A stretch of 64,000 nt of DNA, from IMG/VR virus record IMGVR_UViG_3300044692_000050, positions 1 to 64,000 of that record; one strand, written 5' to 3'. A model generated the notes under the pieces. The model was not told the origin of the DNA. It saw only the letters and a list, made by a program, of their open reading frames with translations, and did no database searches. The DNA comes from a virus. Each line of letters starts with the position of its first letter. Positions within the stretch are counted from its first letter, which is position 1. Positions 23,864-31,759 of this stretch are shown here, piece by piece. The position numbers and the translations under genes are program-made.

Positions 23864-24282
23864 GACCCATACCCCTCGATCGCATTGCGCTCGGCCCGCT
23901 GCGTGGCCCCGACGGAGCGGCAGGTATCCCAGTCGTCCTTGAGCAGCCGCAAGGTCTCCTTGGCCGCGTTGAGCTCAGCGGCGAGCGCTTCGGCGGCGAA
24001 TACGGACGGGGCGGCGGCGAGGCGGGACGCCTGGTCGCGCTGCTGCTGCGGGCCCTCGGCGCTCAGGAACTCCTCGGCGCGGACGATCGTGGCGACTTTC
24101 GTTGCCTCGGCCACGTCGATGGAGAGCTTCCGGATCTCCTCGATCTTCTCCCGGCGCATCCGCTGGATGGCGACCATGACGCGGGCGATCTCCTGCGGGC
24201 CCAGATCCTCGACCTGGCGCCCTTGCGGGCGGTTGCCGGGCGCGAGTATCTGGCCGATGGAGACGGCTTCCAGGATGGTCAT
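23860..24282 (-). CDS. coiled-coil protein, unknown
   Basis: This 140-residue protein is a long charged helix (VMVAIQRMRREKIEEIRKLS, ELNAAKETLRLLKDDWDTCR). It lies directly downstream of RecT, so a recombination accessory is possible. Confidence 0.7.
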   Translation of the reverse strand: MTILEAVSIGQILAPGNRPQGRQVEDLGPQEIARVMVAIQRMRREKIEEIRKLSIDVAEATKVATIVRAEEFLSAEGPQQQRDQASRLAAAPSVFAAEALAAELNAAKETLRLLKDDWDTCRSVGATQRAERNAIEGYGS

Positions 24283-25178
24283 CGCAGGCCGTCCCCGCTG
24301 AACCCTGCCGTCTTGGCCTGGATGGCCCTGCGGACAGCCTCGGCCTTCTCCGGGGCCATCGCGCCGGAGGCGGCCACCTCGTCAAGCTCGGCTTCGGCCC
24401 GCTGGCCGTCGTCGGCGCTCGCGATGCCGTCGATCCGGTCGGCCCAGTCGCCGAGGTCTGCGTCCGGTCCGTCCTCGGCACCCTCGTCCTGCGCGGCCGG
24501 GTCGTCGCTGCGCCCGATGACCTCGGCAACGGTTACCCTGCCGCTGCGCCGGGCCTGCGCGGGTGCCCCGCCAAGATCCTGCGGCAGCTCCTCCTCGATG
24601 TAGACGCCGCCGAGGTCATGCGGGAAGGCGCGGCGCAGCGCGAACGCCTCGGCGCACTTCTCGATCTGGTGCGCGGGCGCGTCCCGCCACTTCCCGGTGG
24701 GCGATCCGTTCTTGCTCTGCACGTACTCGCTAAACCGCAGGGTTCCGGGGTAGCGCCGGCCGTTCTTCAGGACGGTCACGGTGCATCCGGACGGCGGCTC
24801 GTTCTGGAGCCAGATCTTGTGCTCGCCGCCGCTGGCGTCGTACCAGATGGTGTCCTCATACTCGACCTCGATGCCGAGCCGCTCGGCGGCCCGGTCGCGG
24901 ATGACCCGGAAGCCCTCGATGCCGACCTGGATCGTCTGCTTGTCGATCCACTGGTCGCCGCGCCGTTCCTGGCGGCAGATCATGTAGATCTGCTTGGAGA
25001 ACGGGTCCAGCCCGGTCTTCTGGCAGTAGTGCATGAACACGGCCAGGTCGGCGCTGGAAGCGTTCTTGATGCCGAGCGCGGTCAGCGCAGCCCGCTGCTT
25101 GGGCGTCCACATCTCCTGGCCGGGACGGATGGCCAGGGCGGCGGTCGGCTGGTAGGTGTCGATCGCGGTGACGGTCAT
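24279..25178 (-). CDS. recT: RecT single-strand annealing protein
   Basis: This 299-residue protein matches the RecT/Bet annealase family: MWTPKQRAALTALGIKNASS, LAVFMHYCQKTGLDPFSKQIYM, then QTIQVGIEGFRVIRDRA, EYVQSKNGSPTGKWRDAP and AEAFALRRAFPHDLGGVYIE. The C-terminal third is acidic and probably disordered. RecT anneals complementary single strands made by a partner exonuclease. That partner is encoded immediately upstream and overlaps by four bases (ATGA), so the two form a Red/RecET-type system. Confidence 0.95.
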   Translation of the reverse strand: MTVTAIDTYQPTAALAIRPGQEMWTPKQRAALTALGIKNASSADLAVFMHYCQKTGLDPFSKQIYMICRQERRGDQWIDKQTIQVGIEGFRVIRDRAAERLGIEVEYEDTIWYDASGGEHKIWLQNEPPSGCTVTVLKNGRRYPGTLRFSEYVQSKNGSPTGKWRDAPAHQIEKCAEAFALRRAFPHDLGGVYIEEELPQDLGGAPAQARRSGRVTVAEVIGRSDDPAAQDEGAEDGPDADLGDWADRIDGIASADDGQRAEAELDEVAASGAMAPEKAEAVRRAIQAKTAGFSGDGLR

Positions 25179-26047
25179 TCGAAGTCCTCCCCCGTGCGCT
25201 GCGCCCACGGCGGCAGCGAGATGTACGTGATGTCGTTGTCCGAGTAGCCGGGCCAGTAGCCGGCGGCGGTGCAGTCGCGGAAGATCTCGGCGGCGGTGCG
25301 CATCCGGTCGCGCCCGGCCTCGATCGCGCCGTCCTCCAGGCCGATGACGTTGACCAGGTAGGGCGCGGCCTTCTCTTGCACGATGAACAGGAACGCCGGG
25401 TCGTCGTCGAGCCCGAGGGCGCGCACGCCGTCGATGTACTGGGCGGCCTGCATGTGGTAGCTGAACTTGGCGGCGGCCCTGCGGAAGCTCTCCGCGTCGG
25501 CCGCCACAGCGGTCTTGTAGTCGGGGATCACGAGGCGGCGGCCCGGCGAGACGTCGGGCAGGAAGTCCAGCCGCGCCCGCCGCCAGATGCCGGTCTCGTC
25601 GTCCTCCCAGAACAGGGACTGCTCGGGCTTGCCGTGCTCCCGGTCGAGCAGCACGGACGCCACGGGGTGCTTGCGGAGGGTGTCCGCCATCGCGACGATC
25701 ACCAGCCACTCGTGCGGCAGGACCGGGACGTAGCCGTTCTCGCGCGCCTCGGCCGCGGCGTCCTTTGCCTTCTTGGTGCGCCAGTCGGGCGCGTCCACGA
25801 CGGTGACGTCAGGCCCGGATCCGAGGACCATGCGGTGCGCGGCGGTGCCGAACTCGAAGCTGTCCTTCGGCGGCGGCGGGTTCTGGCGCTCGTGCCAGAA
25901 CCGGGCCGGGCATGACGGCGGCAGCAGGAGCTTCGCGCCGGACGCCGACAGCGAGCCGCCCGGAACCGGGTCGCCGTGGTACTCGTCCTCCGGCATCCCG
26001 TCGCGGACGCCAGCGGTGAAGGCGGGAGCCTCGGCTAGCGCCGTCAT
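25175..26047 (-). CDS. PD-(D/E)XK exonuclease (RecE/YqaJ-like)
   Basis: This 290-residue protein has the look of the RecE/Cas4-like nucleases that partner RecT: SLSASGAKLLLPPSCPARFW at the N-terminus, FEFGTAAHRMVLG with a likely active His, then RARLDFLPD and VIPDYKTA (D176 and K178 as the D-x-K pair), and a late AAQYIDGV with the Gln-Tyr motif. It should resect DNA ends to expose single strands for RecT. Confidence 0.9.
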   Translation of the reverse strand: MTALAEAPAFTAGVRDGMPEDEYHGDPVPGGSLSASGAKLLLPPSCPARFWHERQNPPPPKDSFEFGTAAHRMVLGSGPDVTVVDAPDWRTKKAKDAAAEARENGYVPVLPHEWLVIVAMADTLRKHPVASVLLDREHGKPEQSLFWEDDETGIWRRARLDFLPDVSPGRRLVIPDYKTAVAADAESFRRAAAKFSYHMQAAQYIDGVRALGLDDDPAFLFIVQEKAAPYLVNVIGLEDGAIEAGRDRMRTAAEIFRDCTAAGYWPGYSDNDITYISLPPWAQRTGEDFE

Positions 26048-26274
26048 GCCGCCACCCTTCCCTGCTGGCCGCTGGCCTCGATCAGTCGTGCGTGCGCCGC
26101 CCTGATCGCCTCCACGTCCGGTGCTGTCCACTGCTCGCCCCGGTACGTGTCGGTGTGGTCCCTGATGAGGTCCCACACGCCGGACCGGGCGGCGTTCAGT
26201 TCCGGCGTCCAGGACAGTCCCCCGGTCTCCCGGTAGGTCGCGTGGGCGGTGAGGACGGCCTGAGCGGCGGTCAT
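26044..26274 (-). CDS. small protein, unknown
   Basis: This 76-residue protein (WDLIRDHTDTYRGEQWTAPD) is helical. It is coupled by four bases to the exonuclease gene and to the gene upstream. Confidence 0.65.
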   Translation of the reverse strand: MTAAQAVLTAHATYRETGGLSWTPELNAARSGVWDLIRDHTDTYRGEQWTAPDVEAIRAAHARLIEASGQQGRVAA

Positions 26275-26759
26275 GACGCCGCTCCGGCAAGGCGGTATTT
26301 CCTGGCCATGTCCCGCATCGCGGCGAGGATGACCTCTTCCTCTTCCGGGCTGCTGCCGAGGATGGCGGCAACGTTGGCGAACCCGTCGCCGATCCGCGCG
26401 TACGTCTTGGCCCCGGCTATGTCGTTACGCGGGTTCGCCCACGCCCAGAACGCGTGGTGGCTGGCATCCAGCTCGGCCCACACGTCCATGTACTGCTGGT
26501 ACGGGTCGGTGTCCGGGGCGGGCTTACCCGGCTCCGGGGCGGGTTCCGCGACGGCCGGAGACGCGGCCTTGGCGACGCACACGTTGCACGTCCACTGCTC
26601 GCCCGCGTGCATCCAGCCCGCACCGAGGGCGGCGGGGCGCATCGACTCGGCCATCACCCTGGACACGGCCTCGGTCCCGGCGGCGAACAGGGCACCGCAC
26701 GGGCTGCACTGGATCTGCCGTGAGGTCACGGCCGGGAAGGCCGTGGTGTCGTCGCTCAT
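26271..26759 (-). CDS. zinc-ribbon protein, unknown
   Basis: This 162-residue protein has two Cys pairs, CSPCGALF near the start and CNVC about 40 residues later, then a Pro-rich linker and a helical C-terminus. It is probably zinc-binding; its role is unknown. Confidence 0.7.
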   Translation of the reverse strand: MSDDTTAFPAVTSRQIQCSPCGALFAAGTEAVSRVMAESMRPAALGAGWMHAGEQWTCNVCVAKAASPAVAEPAPEPGKPAPDTDPYQQYMDVWAELDASHHAFWAWANPRNDIAGAKTYARIGDGFANVAAILGSSPEEEEVILAAMRDMARKYRLAGAAS

Positions 26760-26977
26760 TCGGGTTCCCCCCCGTTGAGGTAGTTGATGGAGTCCGCGAT
26801 CCCCTTGAACGCCCCGTCAATGTCGCCCCGGACGGCGCAGGCGCAGCCCTTCGGGATGTGGCGGATGGCGATCCAGGACGCCTTGAGGTTCCGGGCCACG
26901 TTCTGCCGGTCGAGGTAGAACGACAGGGCGGCGAGCGGGATGCAGATCGCCAGGACGGCGATCGTGCTGCCGCTCAT
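26756..26977 (-). CDS. single-pass membrane protein
   Basis: This 73-residue protein starts MSGSTIAVLAICIPLAALSF, an N-terminal membrane helix, and continues as a charged soluble part with two Cys (GCACAVRGD). Coupled on both sides. Confidence 0.65.
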   Translation of the reverse strand: MSGSTIAVLAICIPLAALSFYLDRQNVARNLKASWIAIRHIPKGCACAVRGDIDGAFKGIADSINYLNGGEPE

Positions 26978-27162
26978 GCCGCGTGCTCGCGGTACTGCGG
27001 CAACGGGATGCCGGGAGACGACTCGTACTGGCGGAGGTTCGCCTGTGCGGCCTCGTACTCGTCGTTCGCGGCGTCCACGATCCGCTGTGCCTCGGCCATG
27101 GCGATCGGGTGGTTCTCGCTGGCCCGGTTGAACCGCTCGCAAGCGGCTTCGTACTCGTTCAC
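26974..27162 (-). CDS. small coiled-coil protein
   Basis: This 62-residue acidic helical protein (EYEAACERFNRASENHPIAM) starts at GTG and is four-base coupled to both neighbours. Confidence 0.65.
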   Translation of the reverse strand: MNEYEAACERFNRASENHPIAMAEAQRIVDAANDEYEAAQANLRQYESSPGIPLPQYREHAA

Positions 27163-27503
27163 TGGCCGTCCTCCGCCCGCGCCTTGGTGGCGGCTTCCTG
27201 GATCATCCGGATGGCCGTCAGGCAGTCCTCGCGGGAGATGCCGTCGTCGCCCTTGTTGTGCGCGATGTGGTCGTAGATCTCCTCGGCACCGCAGGTGTAC
27301 GGGAGGTTGGTGTTCCAGTCCTCCTCCTGCGCGAAGCCGATGCCGATCGTGGTGAACTTCGGGAAGCCGACGATGGCCTGCGTCTCGCTGAGGCGCACCC
27401 GGTAGGCCCAGTAGTCCTCACCGAGACTCGGCGTGAGCATGAACGGGCCGATGTGAGCCGTGCGGTCCTCCTGGCCCCTGACGTCGAGCACGAGGCCGCT
27501 CAT
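27159..27503 (-). CDS. small protein, unknown
   Basis: This 114-residue protein has a beta-rich N-terminal part (LSETQAIVGFPKFTTIGIGF) and a helical end. No domain was recognised. Confidence 0.65.
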   Translation of the reverse strand: MSGLVLDVRGQEDRTAHIGPFMLTPSLGEDYWAYRVRLSETQAIVGFPKFTTIGIGFAQEEDWNTNLPYTCGAEEIYDHIAHNKGDDGISREDCLTAIRMIQEAATKARAEDGQ

Positions 27504-27874
27504 GCCGCCACCAGCCTGTCCGCGAACAGGTCCGCCCCGTCGAAGTGCTCGCCCCGCGCCACCAGGACGACCGGCAGCCCGGACGGGAGGTAGGCCTCCA
27601 GCAGCAGGTTCATCGTGGAGCCCTGCCGGGTGACCCGGGAGGCGAACGCGATGCCCAGCGAGGTCGACAGCAGGTCAACGGCCCGGCAGACCGCCCACCG
27701 GGAGTCCTCAGCGTGGACGATCTTGCGGAAGTCGAAGGTGACGCGCTCCGGGCTGATCGTGGGGCGCGGGAGCCCTTCGGAGTCGCGGGCGAGGTCGAGG
27801 ATCATGGACGCGTCGGCGAACCACCCGCTCGTGTCCGGTGAGGTGTCGAGCACTATGGGGACTAGCTGAGACAC
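27500..27874 (-). CDS. first gene of the recombination operon, unknown
   Basis: This 124-residue protein (LVPIVLDTSPDTSGWFADAS, then FDFRKIVHAEDSRWAVCRAV) has an alpha/beta look but no known family. GTG start with AAGGGAG seven bases upstream. It is the first of 20 genes that run to 20343 without a single intergenic base. Confidence 0.65.
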   Translation of the reverse strand: MSQLVPIVLDTSPDTSGWFADASMILDLARDSEGLPRPTISPERVTFDFRKIVHAEDSRWAVCRAVDLLSTSLGIAFASRVTRQGSTMNLLLEAYLPSGLPVVLVARGEHFDGADLFADRLVAA

Positions 27875-27958
27875 TTGGTTGCTCCCTTGTGATTTACACT
27901 TGTCGCGTTGCTTCCTTGGCGGTCCCTGGCTGGTGGCACAGCCGGGGCCGCTGTTCTT
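27875..27958. other. operon boundary with hairpins
   Basis: The gap holds the ribosome site of the leftward gene, a TGTAAAT sequence that could be its -10, and two hairpins (GGCCGC...GCGGCC, which includes the stop of the gene to the right, and GGCTG...CAGCC). These may slow or end transcription coming from 28.6 kb. Confidence 0.4.
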
Positions 27959-28609
27959 TTAGGCGGCCCAGGACGGCTTACGCAGCCCTCTCCTGGCGCA
28001 TTCATCGGCGATGATCTGCCGCACCTCGATCTCTTTGGCGTCGATGGCCTCCAGGAGTGCTTCGATCTCCTTGGCCGCATATCCGTTCAGCAGGTCGGCG
28101 TTGCTGCCGAGGACGCCCATGTCGAGCAGTTGACGGGCCTTGCGGATCCGCTCAGCATTCTTCGTAACCGCCATTTGGATAGCGGCGCTCCGGGCGACCC
28201 GCGCCCCGATGGCATCCACTGCCGCGTCCCATTCGGCGGCTTCCGCTGACCGCTTCGCCGATCCTGATGCCCTCGCGGCTGGCACTGGAGTGGGCAGGGG
28301 TTCCGGTTCTGTTATCGCCGTGAACGGCAGCCCTTCCGCCTTCTCGACTACGGCGGCGTAGGTGATGCCCGAGTAGTACTCCTGCCCGGCCACCACGCCG
28401 CCGAGGCTCACGGCGATCTTCTTGAGGGTGCGCTCGTTGGCAAGCCACTCGGCATGCAGCGGAGACAGCCACTCGTCAGCGATGGTGAGACCGAACTTGC
28501 GGGCCATCCCCTTGTGCGCGGTGAGCCGCTGGCCAGTGTTCTGCGTCCGCCCGACCTTCACGCATCCGTTGGAGAAGCCGAGGACGTAGACGTGGCCAGC
28601 GCGGTTCAC
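27959..28609 (-). CDS. GIY-YIG-type (T5orf172-like) domain protein
   Basis: This 216-residue protein opens with GHVYVLGFSNGCVKVGRTQN then RLTAHKGMARKFG, the pattern of the T5orf172/Mug113 branch of GIY-YIG nucleases, where Y8, Y/V and R17-like residues form the active site. A long helical C-terminus follows. GTG start overlapping the stop of the small XRE gene (GTGA), so both are expressed together. It may cut DNA or only bind it. Confidence 0.75.
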   Translation of the reverse strand: MNRAGHVYVLGFSNGCVKVGRTQNTGQRLTAHKGMARKFGLTIADEWLSPLHAEWLANERTLKKIAVSLGGVVAGQEYYSGITYAAVVEKAEGLPFTAITEPEPLPTPVPAARASGSAKRSAEAAEWDAAVDAIGARVARSAAIQMAVTKNAERIRKARQLLDMGVLGSNADLLNGYAAKEIEALLEAIDAKEIEVRQIIADECARRGLRKPSWAA

Positions 28610-28851
28610 GCCGCTACCTCGTGCCGCTTGCGCTCCAGTACCGGACGGGGGCAGTTCAGCGCCACGGCCATCCGCTTGATCACGGGTGGCGTGGCGTTGC
28701 GGGTGCCCTTCTCGATCTCGCTCATGAGGCTCGGTGAGATGCCGACCAGCCCCGCGAGCTGCTTCTGGGTGAGCCCGGCTTGCTCGCGGGCCCAGGTGAC
28801 GGATTCCGGCTCGTGGTCGAGCGGATCCTTTGGCTTCTTGCGTTCGGGCAT
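28606..28851 (-). CDS. XRE regulator (repressor candidate)
   Basis: This 81-residue Cro/CI-type protein is nearly all HTH: WAREQAGLTQKQLAGLVGIS then SLMSEIEKGTRNATPPVIKR. The start MPERKKP was chosen since a promoter -10 lies six bases upstream. An in-frame upstream extension would lie inside the promoter. It faces another XRE gene across a 111-bp region with dyads, like a CI/Cro switch. Confidence 0.85.
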   Translation of the reverse strand: MPERKKPKDPLDHEPESVTWAREQAGLTQKQLAGLVGISPSLMSEIEKGTRNATPPVIKRMAVALNCPRPVLERKRHEVAA

Positions 28852-28857
28852 GTCAGC

Positions 28858-28886
28858 AGCATAGTGCGAAGTGATGCGTACTGCAA
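28858..28886 (-). promoter_or_regulatory. leaderless promoter of the small XRE gene
   Basis: On the minus strand TTGCAG (28886-28881), 17 bases and TATGCT (28863-28858) are followed by six bases and the ATG at 28851. There is no ribosome site, so the transcript should start at the ATG. Confidence 0.75.
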
Positions 28887-28907
28887 GACATACGTGCGTA
28901 CTTCGCA
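28865..28907. promoter_or_regulatory. operator dyads of the divergent switch
   Basis: TGCGAAGT (28865-28872) and its complement ACTTCGCA (28900-28907) form a spaced dyad. Between them are ATGCGTAC (28874-28881) and GTGCGTAC (28894-28901) as direct repeats 20 bp apart. They overlap the leftward promoter. Confidence 0.6.
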
Positions 28908-28914
28908 TCCGGCC

Positions 28915-28942
28915 TTGACAGATTCCTTACCTGGTGGACACT
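28915..28942 (+). promoter_or_regulatory. promoter of the rightward XRE gene
   Basis: TTGACA (28915-28920) is followed after 16 bases by GACACT (28937-28942). A GGAGG ribosome site sits before the ATG at 28963. It lies beside the operator dyads. Confidence 0.55.
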
Positions 28943-28962
28943 CATGGAGGGGCGGACCTCAT

Positions 28963-29610
28963 ATGAGTGCGAAGGTGTGCGAAGATTTGACCGTGACCGA
29001 GCTACACGGAACGTCCCCCGAAGGGGCGCTCATCGAAGCCGCGCGCAAGCAAGCGCACGTCTCCATGCGGGAGGCCGCCCGCCGGGCCGGCTTCTCAGAG
29101 GGCTGGTGGCGGCAGATCGTCGGCGGCACCCATGCCCCGGCGGCCACGATCGCCAAGATGGCCCTGGCTGTCGGCGGCATCGAGCCGGAACGCATGACCA
29201 CCGAGGGCCGACGCCCGGACGCCGCCGAGGAGATGCAGCGCGAGCTCGCCGAGGCCGGCCTGCCGGACGACGACGAGGGCATCACGCTGACGCCTCCGGG
29301 CATGTCGCCCGCGTTCGAGGCGGAATACCTCCTCGAATACCAGGCCCTCGGAGCGCGCATCCATGCCCGTGACCGGGCCGAGGCGGACGAAGCCAGGGAA
29401 CAGCGCCGCAAGCCGCGCCGCCTGACCGGGGAGGACTACTTCCCGCTCCACCCTGCCGATCAGCGCAGCTGGAATGACCTGATCAGCCGCGGGCTGTCGC
29501 GCAAGAGCGTGATCAGCATTCTGGCCACGGTCCATGTCCGCCTGGCCGACGAGGCGCAGCAGCAGGACGGCGCGACCGGCTTACGGCTGGTTCACTCACA
29601 CAGCCCGTAG
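28963..29610 (+). CDS. XRE-like regulator
   Basis: This 215-residue protein has an HTH in its N-terminal third (LIEAARKQAHVSMREAARRA then GFSEGWWRQIVGGTHAPAAT). The rest is acidic and helical and ends in a second helical region (WNDLISRGLSRKSVISILAT) that could also bind DNA. The ATG at 28963 has a GGAGG-type site. Divergent from the 28606-28851 XRE gene, it is the likely opposing regulator. Confidence 0.85.
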   Translation: MSAKVCEDLTVTELHGTSPEGALIEAARKQAHVSMREAARRAGFSEGWWRQIVGGTHAPAATIAKMALAVGGIEPERMTTEGRRPDAAEEMQRELAEAGLPDDDEGITLTPPGMSPAFEAEYLLEYQALGARIHARDRAEADEAREQRRKPRRLTGEDYFPLHPADQRSWNDLISRGLSRKSVISILATVHVRLADEAQQQDGATGLRLVHSHSP

Positions 29611-29718
29611 GGCTCCCGTGCTGTCATGCGGGACTGGGGAGTCACTGTGTGATGCACGATAGGTCATATGGGTGATGAGGACGGAGGTCCGTACCGGGCC
29701 TCTTGGGGAGGGAATCAC

Positions 29719-30732
29719 ATGCCGGAGGCAACCAGGCCGCTACCCGCACACAGACCGTCGCTCGGGGATTACCTGGCGGAGATGATCGCGGCAGTCCGTG
29801 ACGGCACTGCGGAGATGAAGGCGGCCCGGCTGGCGTTCGAGCGTGGCGACACGGCCGAGGCGATGGTCGGCACATCCCGTGCAGGGTCGTTCGAGATGAC
29901 GATCGTCAAGGCCCTGGCGTCGGTGCGCGCCTACGTGGGCGCTGAGCAGTACATGCAGCTGATGCGCGAGCAGGTAGCGCAGCAGCGCGAAGCCGAGCGC
30001 CCCCGTTCCCATCGCCGCCGTCCACGCCGCCAGCGTCCCGACAACCCCGGCCTGAAGGCGCTCCCCGCCGTCATCGCCCTGGCCGCGCTATGGAGCCCGT
30101 TAAAGGGTGCCATAGCCGCCAAGAAGGTGGCCATGATCAAGGCCGCCGTAGTCGTGAGCGGCGCTGCCGTAGTGCCCTACGGAGCCTATATCGCGGTGCA
30201 GCCGTACATCCGGCCAGCCCCCGCCCCCCAGGTCCACGCCCGTCACCACGCCACAGCCACGGCCTCAGTGTCCCCTGTGACAGCTTCCCGCGCCCCGTCC
30301 CCGGTCAGGCACCGGCATGCGAGGGTAGCGAGAGCGGTGGTCAACGGGAAAGCTTCGCCGGCGCCGTCCGCGCCGCCCGGCCCGTCGCTGGTGCCGAGCG
30401 TGCCTGTCGTGGCGGTGTCCCCTTCGCCCGAGCCGCTGACGGGGATCATCAACGTCCAGCAGGTGAGCATCGTCCTGCGCCCGTCACCTGAGGATCCCAC
30501 GATGCTCATGGCCGAGATCGACTTCCGGGCAGTCGGCGGTCCCGCGGCCTGGTCGGCGGGGCTGGAGTCCGTTCCCGCTGGTGCCGACCTGTCCCTGTCC
30601 GCTGAGGGCGGGACGCTGGGTCCGGATGATCAGGGGTCGGTGGTCGTGTCGATGCCGCTGGTTCAGGGGCTTCTGGCGGGGTCGGGAGTGGTGGAGGTGT
30701 GCGGGCAGCAGGTCACGGTGTCGTGGCTGTGA
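29719..30732 (+). CDS. membrane-anchored protein with outer domain
   Basis: This 337-residue protein has a helical cytoplasmic part, a basic stretch (RRRPRRQRP), one or two membrane helices around residues 120-170 (ALPAVIALAALW; IKAAVVVSGAAVVPYGAYIA), a Pro/Ala/Ser-rich linker, and a beta-rich C-terminal domain (IINVQQVSIVLRP to VEVCGQQVTVSWL). The ATG at 29719 was chosen over one 51 bases upstream because GGGAGG lies seven bases before it. The outer domain may contact the cell wall; no function is known. Confidence 0.7.
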   Translation: MPEATRPLPAHRPSLGDYLAEMIAAVRDGTAEMKAARLAFERGDTAEAMVGTSRAGSFEMTIVKALASVRAYVGAEQYMQLMREQVAQQREAERPRSHRRRPRRQRPDNPGLKALPAVIALAALWSPLKGAIAAKKVAMIKAAVVVSGAAVVPYGAYIAVQPYIRPAPAPQVHARHHATATASVSPVTASRAPSPVRHRHARVARAVVNGKASPAPSAPPGPSLVPSVPVVAVSPSPEPLTGIINVQQVSIVLRPSPEDPTMLMAEIDFRAVGGPAAWSAGLESVPAGADLSLSAEGGTLGPDDQGSVVVSMPLVQGLLAGSGVVEVCGQQVTVSWL

Positions 30733-30856
30733 GAGTGGCCGTGAAGCACGGATGGCACAGGTCCGGCCGCACGTTGATCTCACTGGTGACCGTCGGCCGC
30801 CCGCATTCGGAGCAGTCCACCGCGAACAGGCGCGGCATCACGCCGTGGTCATGCAT
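30713..30856 (-). CDS. 47-residue zinc-ribbon protein
   Basis: Two knuckles, CSECG and CHPC, are 16 residues apart, as in a small zinc ribbon. The ATG overlaps the upstream TGA by one base. The end overlaps the tail of the rightward gene by 20 bases. Confidence 0.6.
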   Translation of the reverse strand: MHDHGVMPRLFAVDCSECGRPTVTSEINVRPDLCHPCFTATLTATTP

Positions 30857-31089
30857 CAGGTTCCCTCCCTGCGGGTGAGCGTCACGGGCTCGTCCTCGCT
30901 GCCGCGGTCTTCCCTGCCGTCCCGGTAGGCCCGTGCAAGGGCGTCCCGTACGTCGAGTGCGTCGTCATTGGCGACGACCAGAATGACGGAGCGGTGCCCG
31001 TCGTCGGTGATCTCTACGATCTCGCGGCGGACCTGGCCCGCCTGGGTGAGAAACGTGTCGGTAACTAGTTTGTATTCGCGGCCGGCCAT
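30856..31089 (-). CDS. small protein, unknown
   Basis: This 77-residue protein (EIVEITDDGHRSVILVVAND, then a helix) has an alpha/beta look and lies in the leftward DUF574 operon. Confidence 0.65.
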   Translation of the reverse strand: MAGREYKLVTDTFLTQAGQVRREIVEITDDGHRSVILVVANDDALDVRDALARAYRDGREDRGSEDEPVTLTRREGT

Positions 31090-31091
31090 CG

Positions 31092-31430
31092 CTAGCTCCC
31101 TGCCTTAGCGGCCCGCTCAGCCGATGCGGAACGCTCAGGGGCGAGAGGGTCGGCGGCCTGGCTCACTGTCCCCGCGTCCAGGATGCCCGCCACCTCGTCC
31201 AGTTCCTCAAGGATGGCGAGCCGCTGGGCGAGTTCGGCCGCGTCCTTGAGGATGGTCTGCGCGTTCAGTGAGCCGAGTCTCTGCCCGTTGTTGAGACGGT
31301 CAAGGACGATGGCGGCGTACTGCCAGATCTCCGTGGCGTTCTTGATGGCGGCCCCGATGTGCCGCTGGCGGAGGTTGTTGAACTGGCGTTCCTGGAAGGT
31401 GTCCAGTCCGGGGATCTTCTGGGCGGTCAT
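31092..31430 (-). CDS. helical protein, unknown
   Basis: This 112-residue helical protein (ERQFNNLRQRHIGAAIKNAT, TILKDAAELAQRLAILEEL) is coupled to the antitoxin-like gene by four bases. It does not resemble a known toxin. Confidence 0.65.
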   Translation of the reverse strand: MTAQKIPGLDTFQERQFNNLRQRHIGAAIKNATEIWQYAAIVLDRLNNGQRLGSLNAQTILKDAAELAQRLAILEELDEVAGILDAGTVSQAADPLAPERSASAERAAKAGS

Positions 31431-31759
31431 GGCTTCTCCTGCGGGGTCTGGGTGATCTCAGGCGCGGCGGCCTTCTTGATCTCGGCTAGCGCCGCCTCAC
31501 CGATAGCGCTGTGCAATTCGCCGATCGGCAGTTCGCTGTCGTCGGGCAGCATGCCGCCGTCCGTGTCGTGGGTGAAGGCGTAGACGCCCTTGTAGACGGC
31601 GTTCGCGTTGCGGTACCAGTCCACGGGGACTACGACGACTGCGGGGGTGTCATAGCGCATGACGGTGACGTGGGCGCCACCGTGCTCAACCTCGTCGAGA
31701 AGGTCTCGGAACCTGCGACGTGCCTCGTCGCTGTGGATGCGCCGTTCGGGAATGCTCAT
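31427..31759 (-). CDS. Phd/YefM-like protein
   Basis: This 110-residue protein starts like a Phd/YefM antitoxin: SIPERRIHSDEARRRFRDLL followed by VTVMRYDTPAVVVVPVDWY. The rest is acidic. No RelE or Doc toxin is adjacent, so it is an orphan, perhaps a DNA-binding regulator or an anti-toxin against host systems. It overlaps the DUF574 gene by four bases. Confidence 0.75.
   Translation of the reverse strand: MSIPERRIHSDEARRRFRDLLDEVEHGGAHVTVMRYDTPAVVVVPVDWYRNANAVYKGVYAFTHDTDGGMLPDDSELPIGELHSAIGEAALAEIKKAAAPEITQTPQEKP

Noticed and set aside
31092-31759. Classical toxin-antitoxin pair
   Set aside because: The antitoxin-like N-terminus is present but the neighbour has no RelE, Doc or PIN features, so a TA pair is not called.
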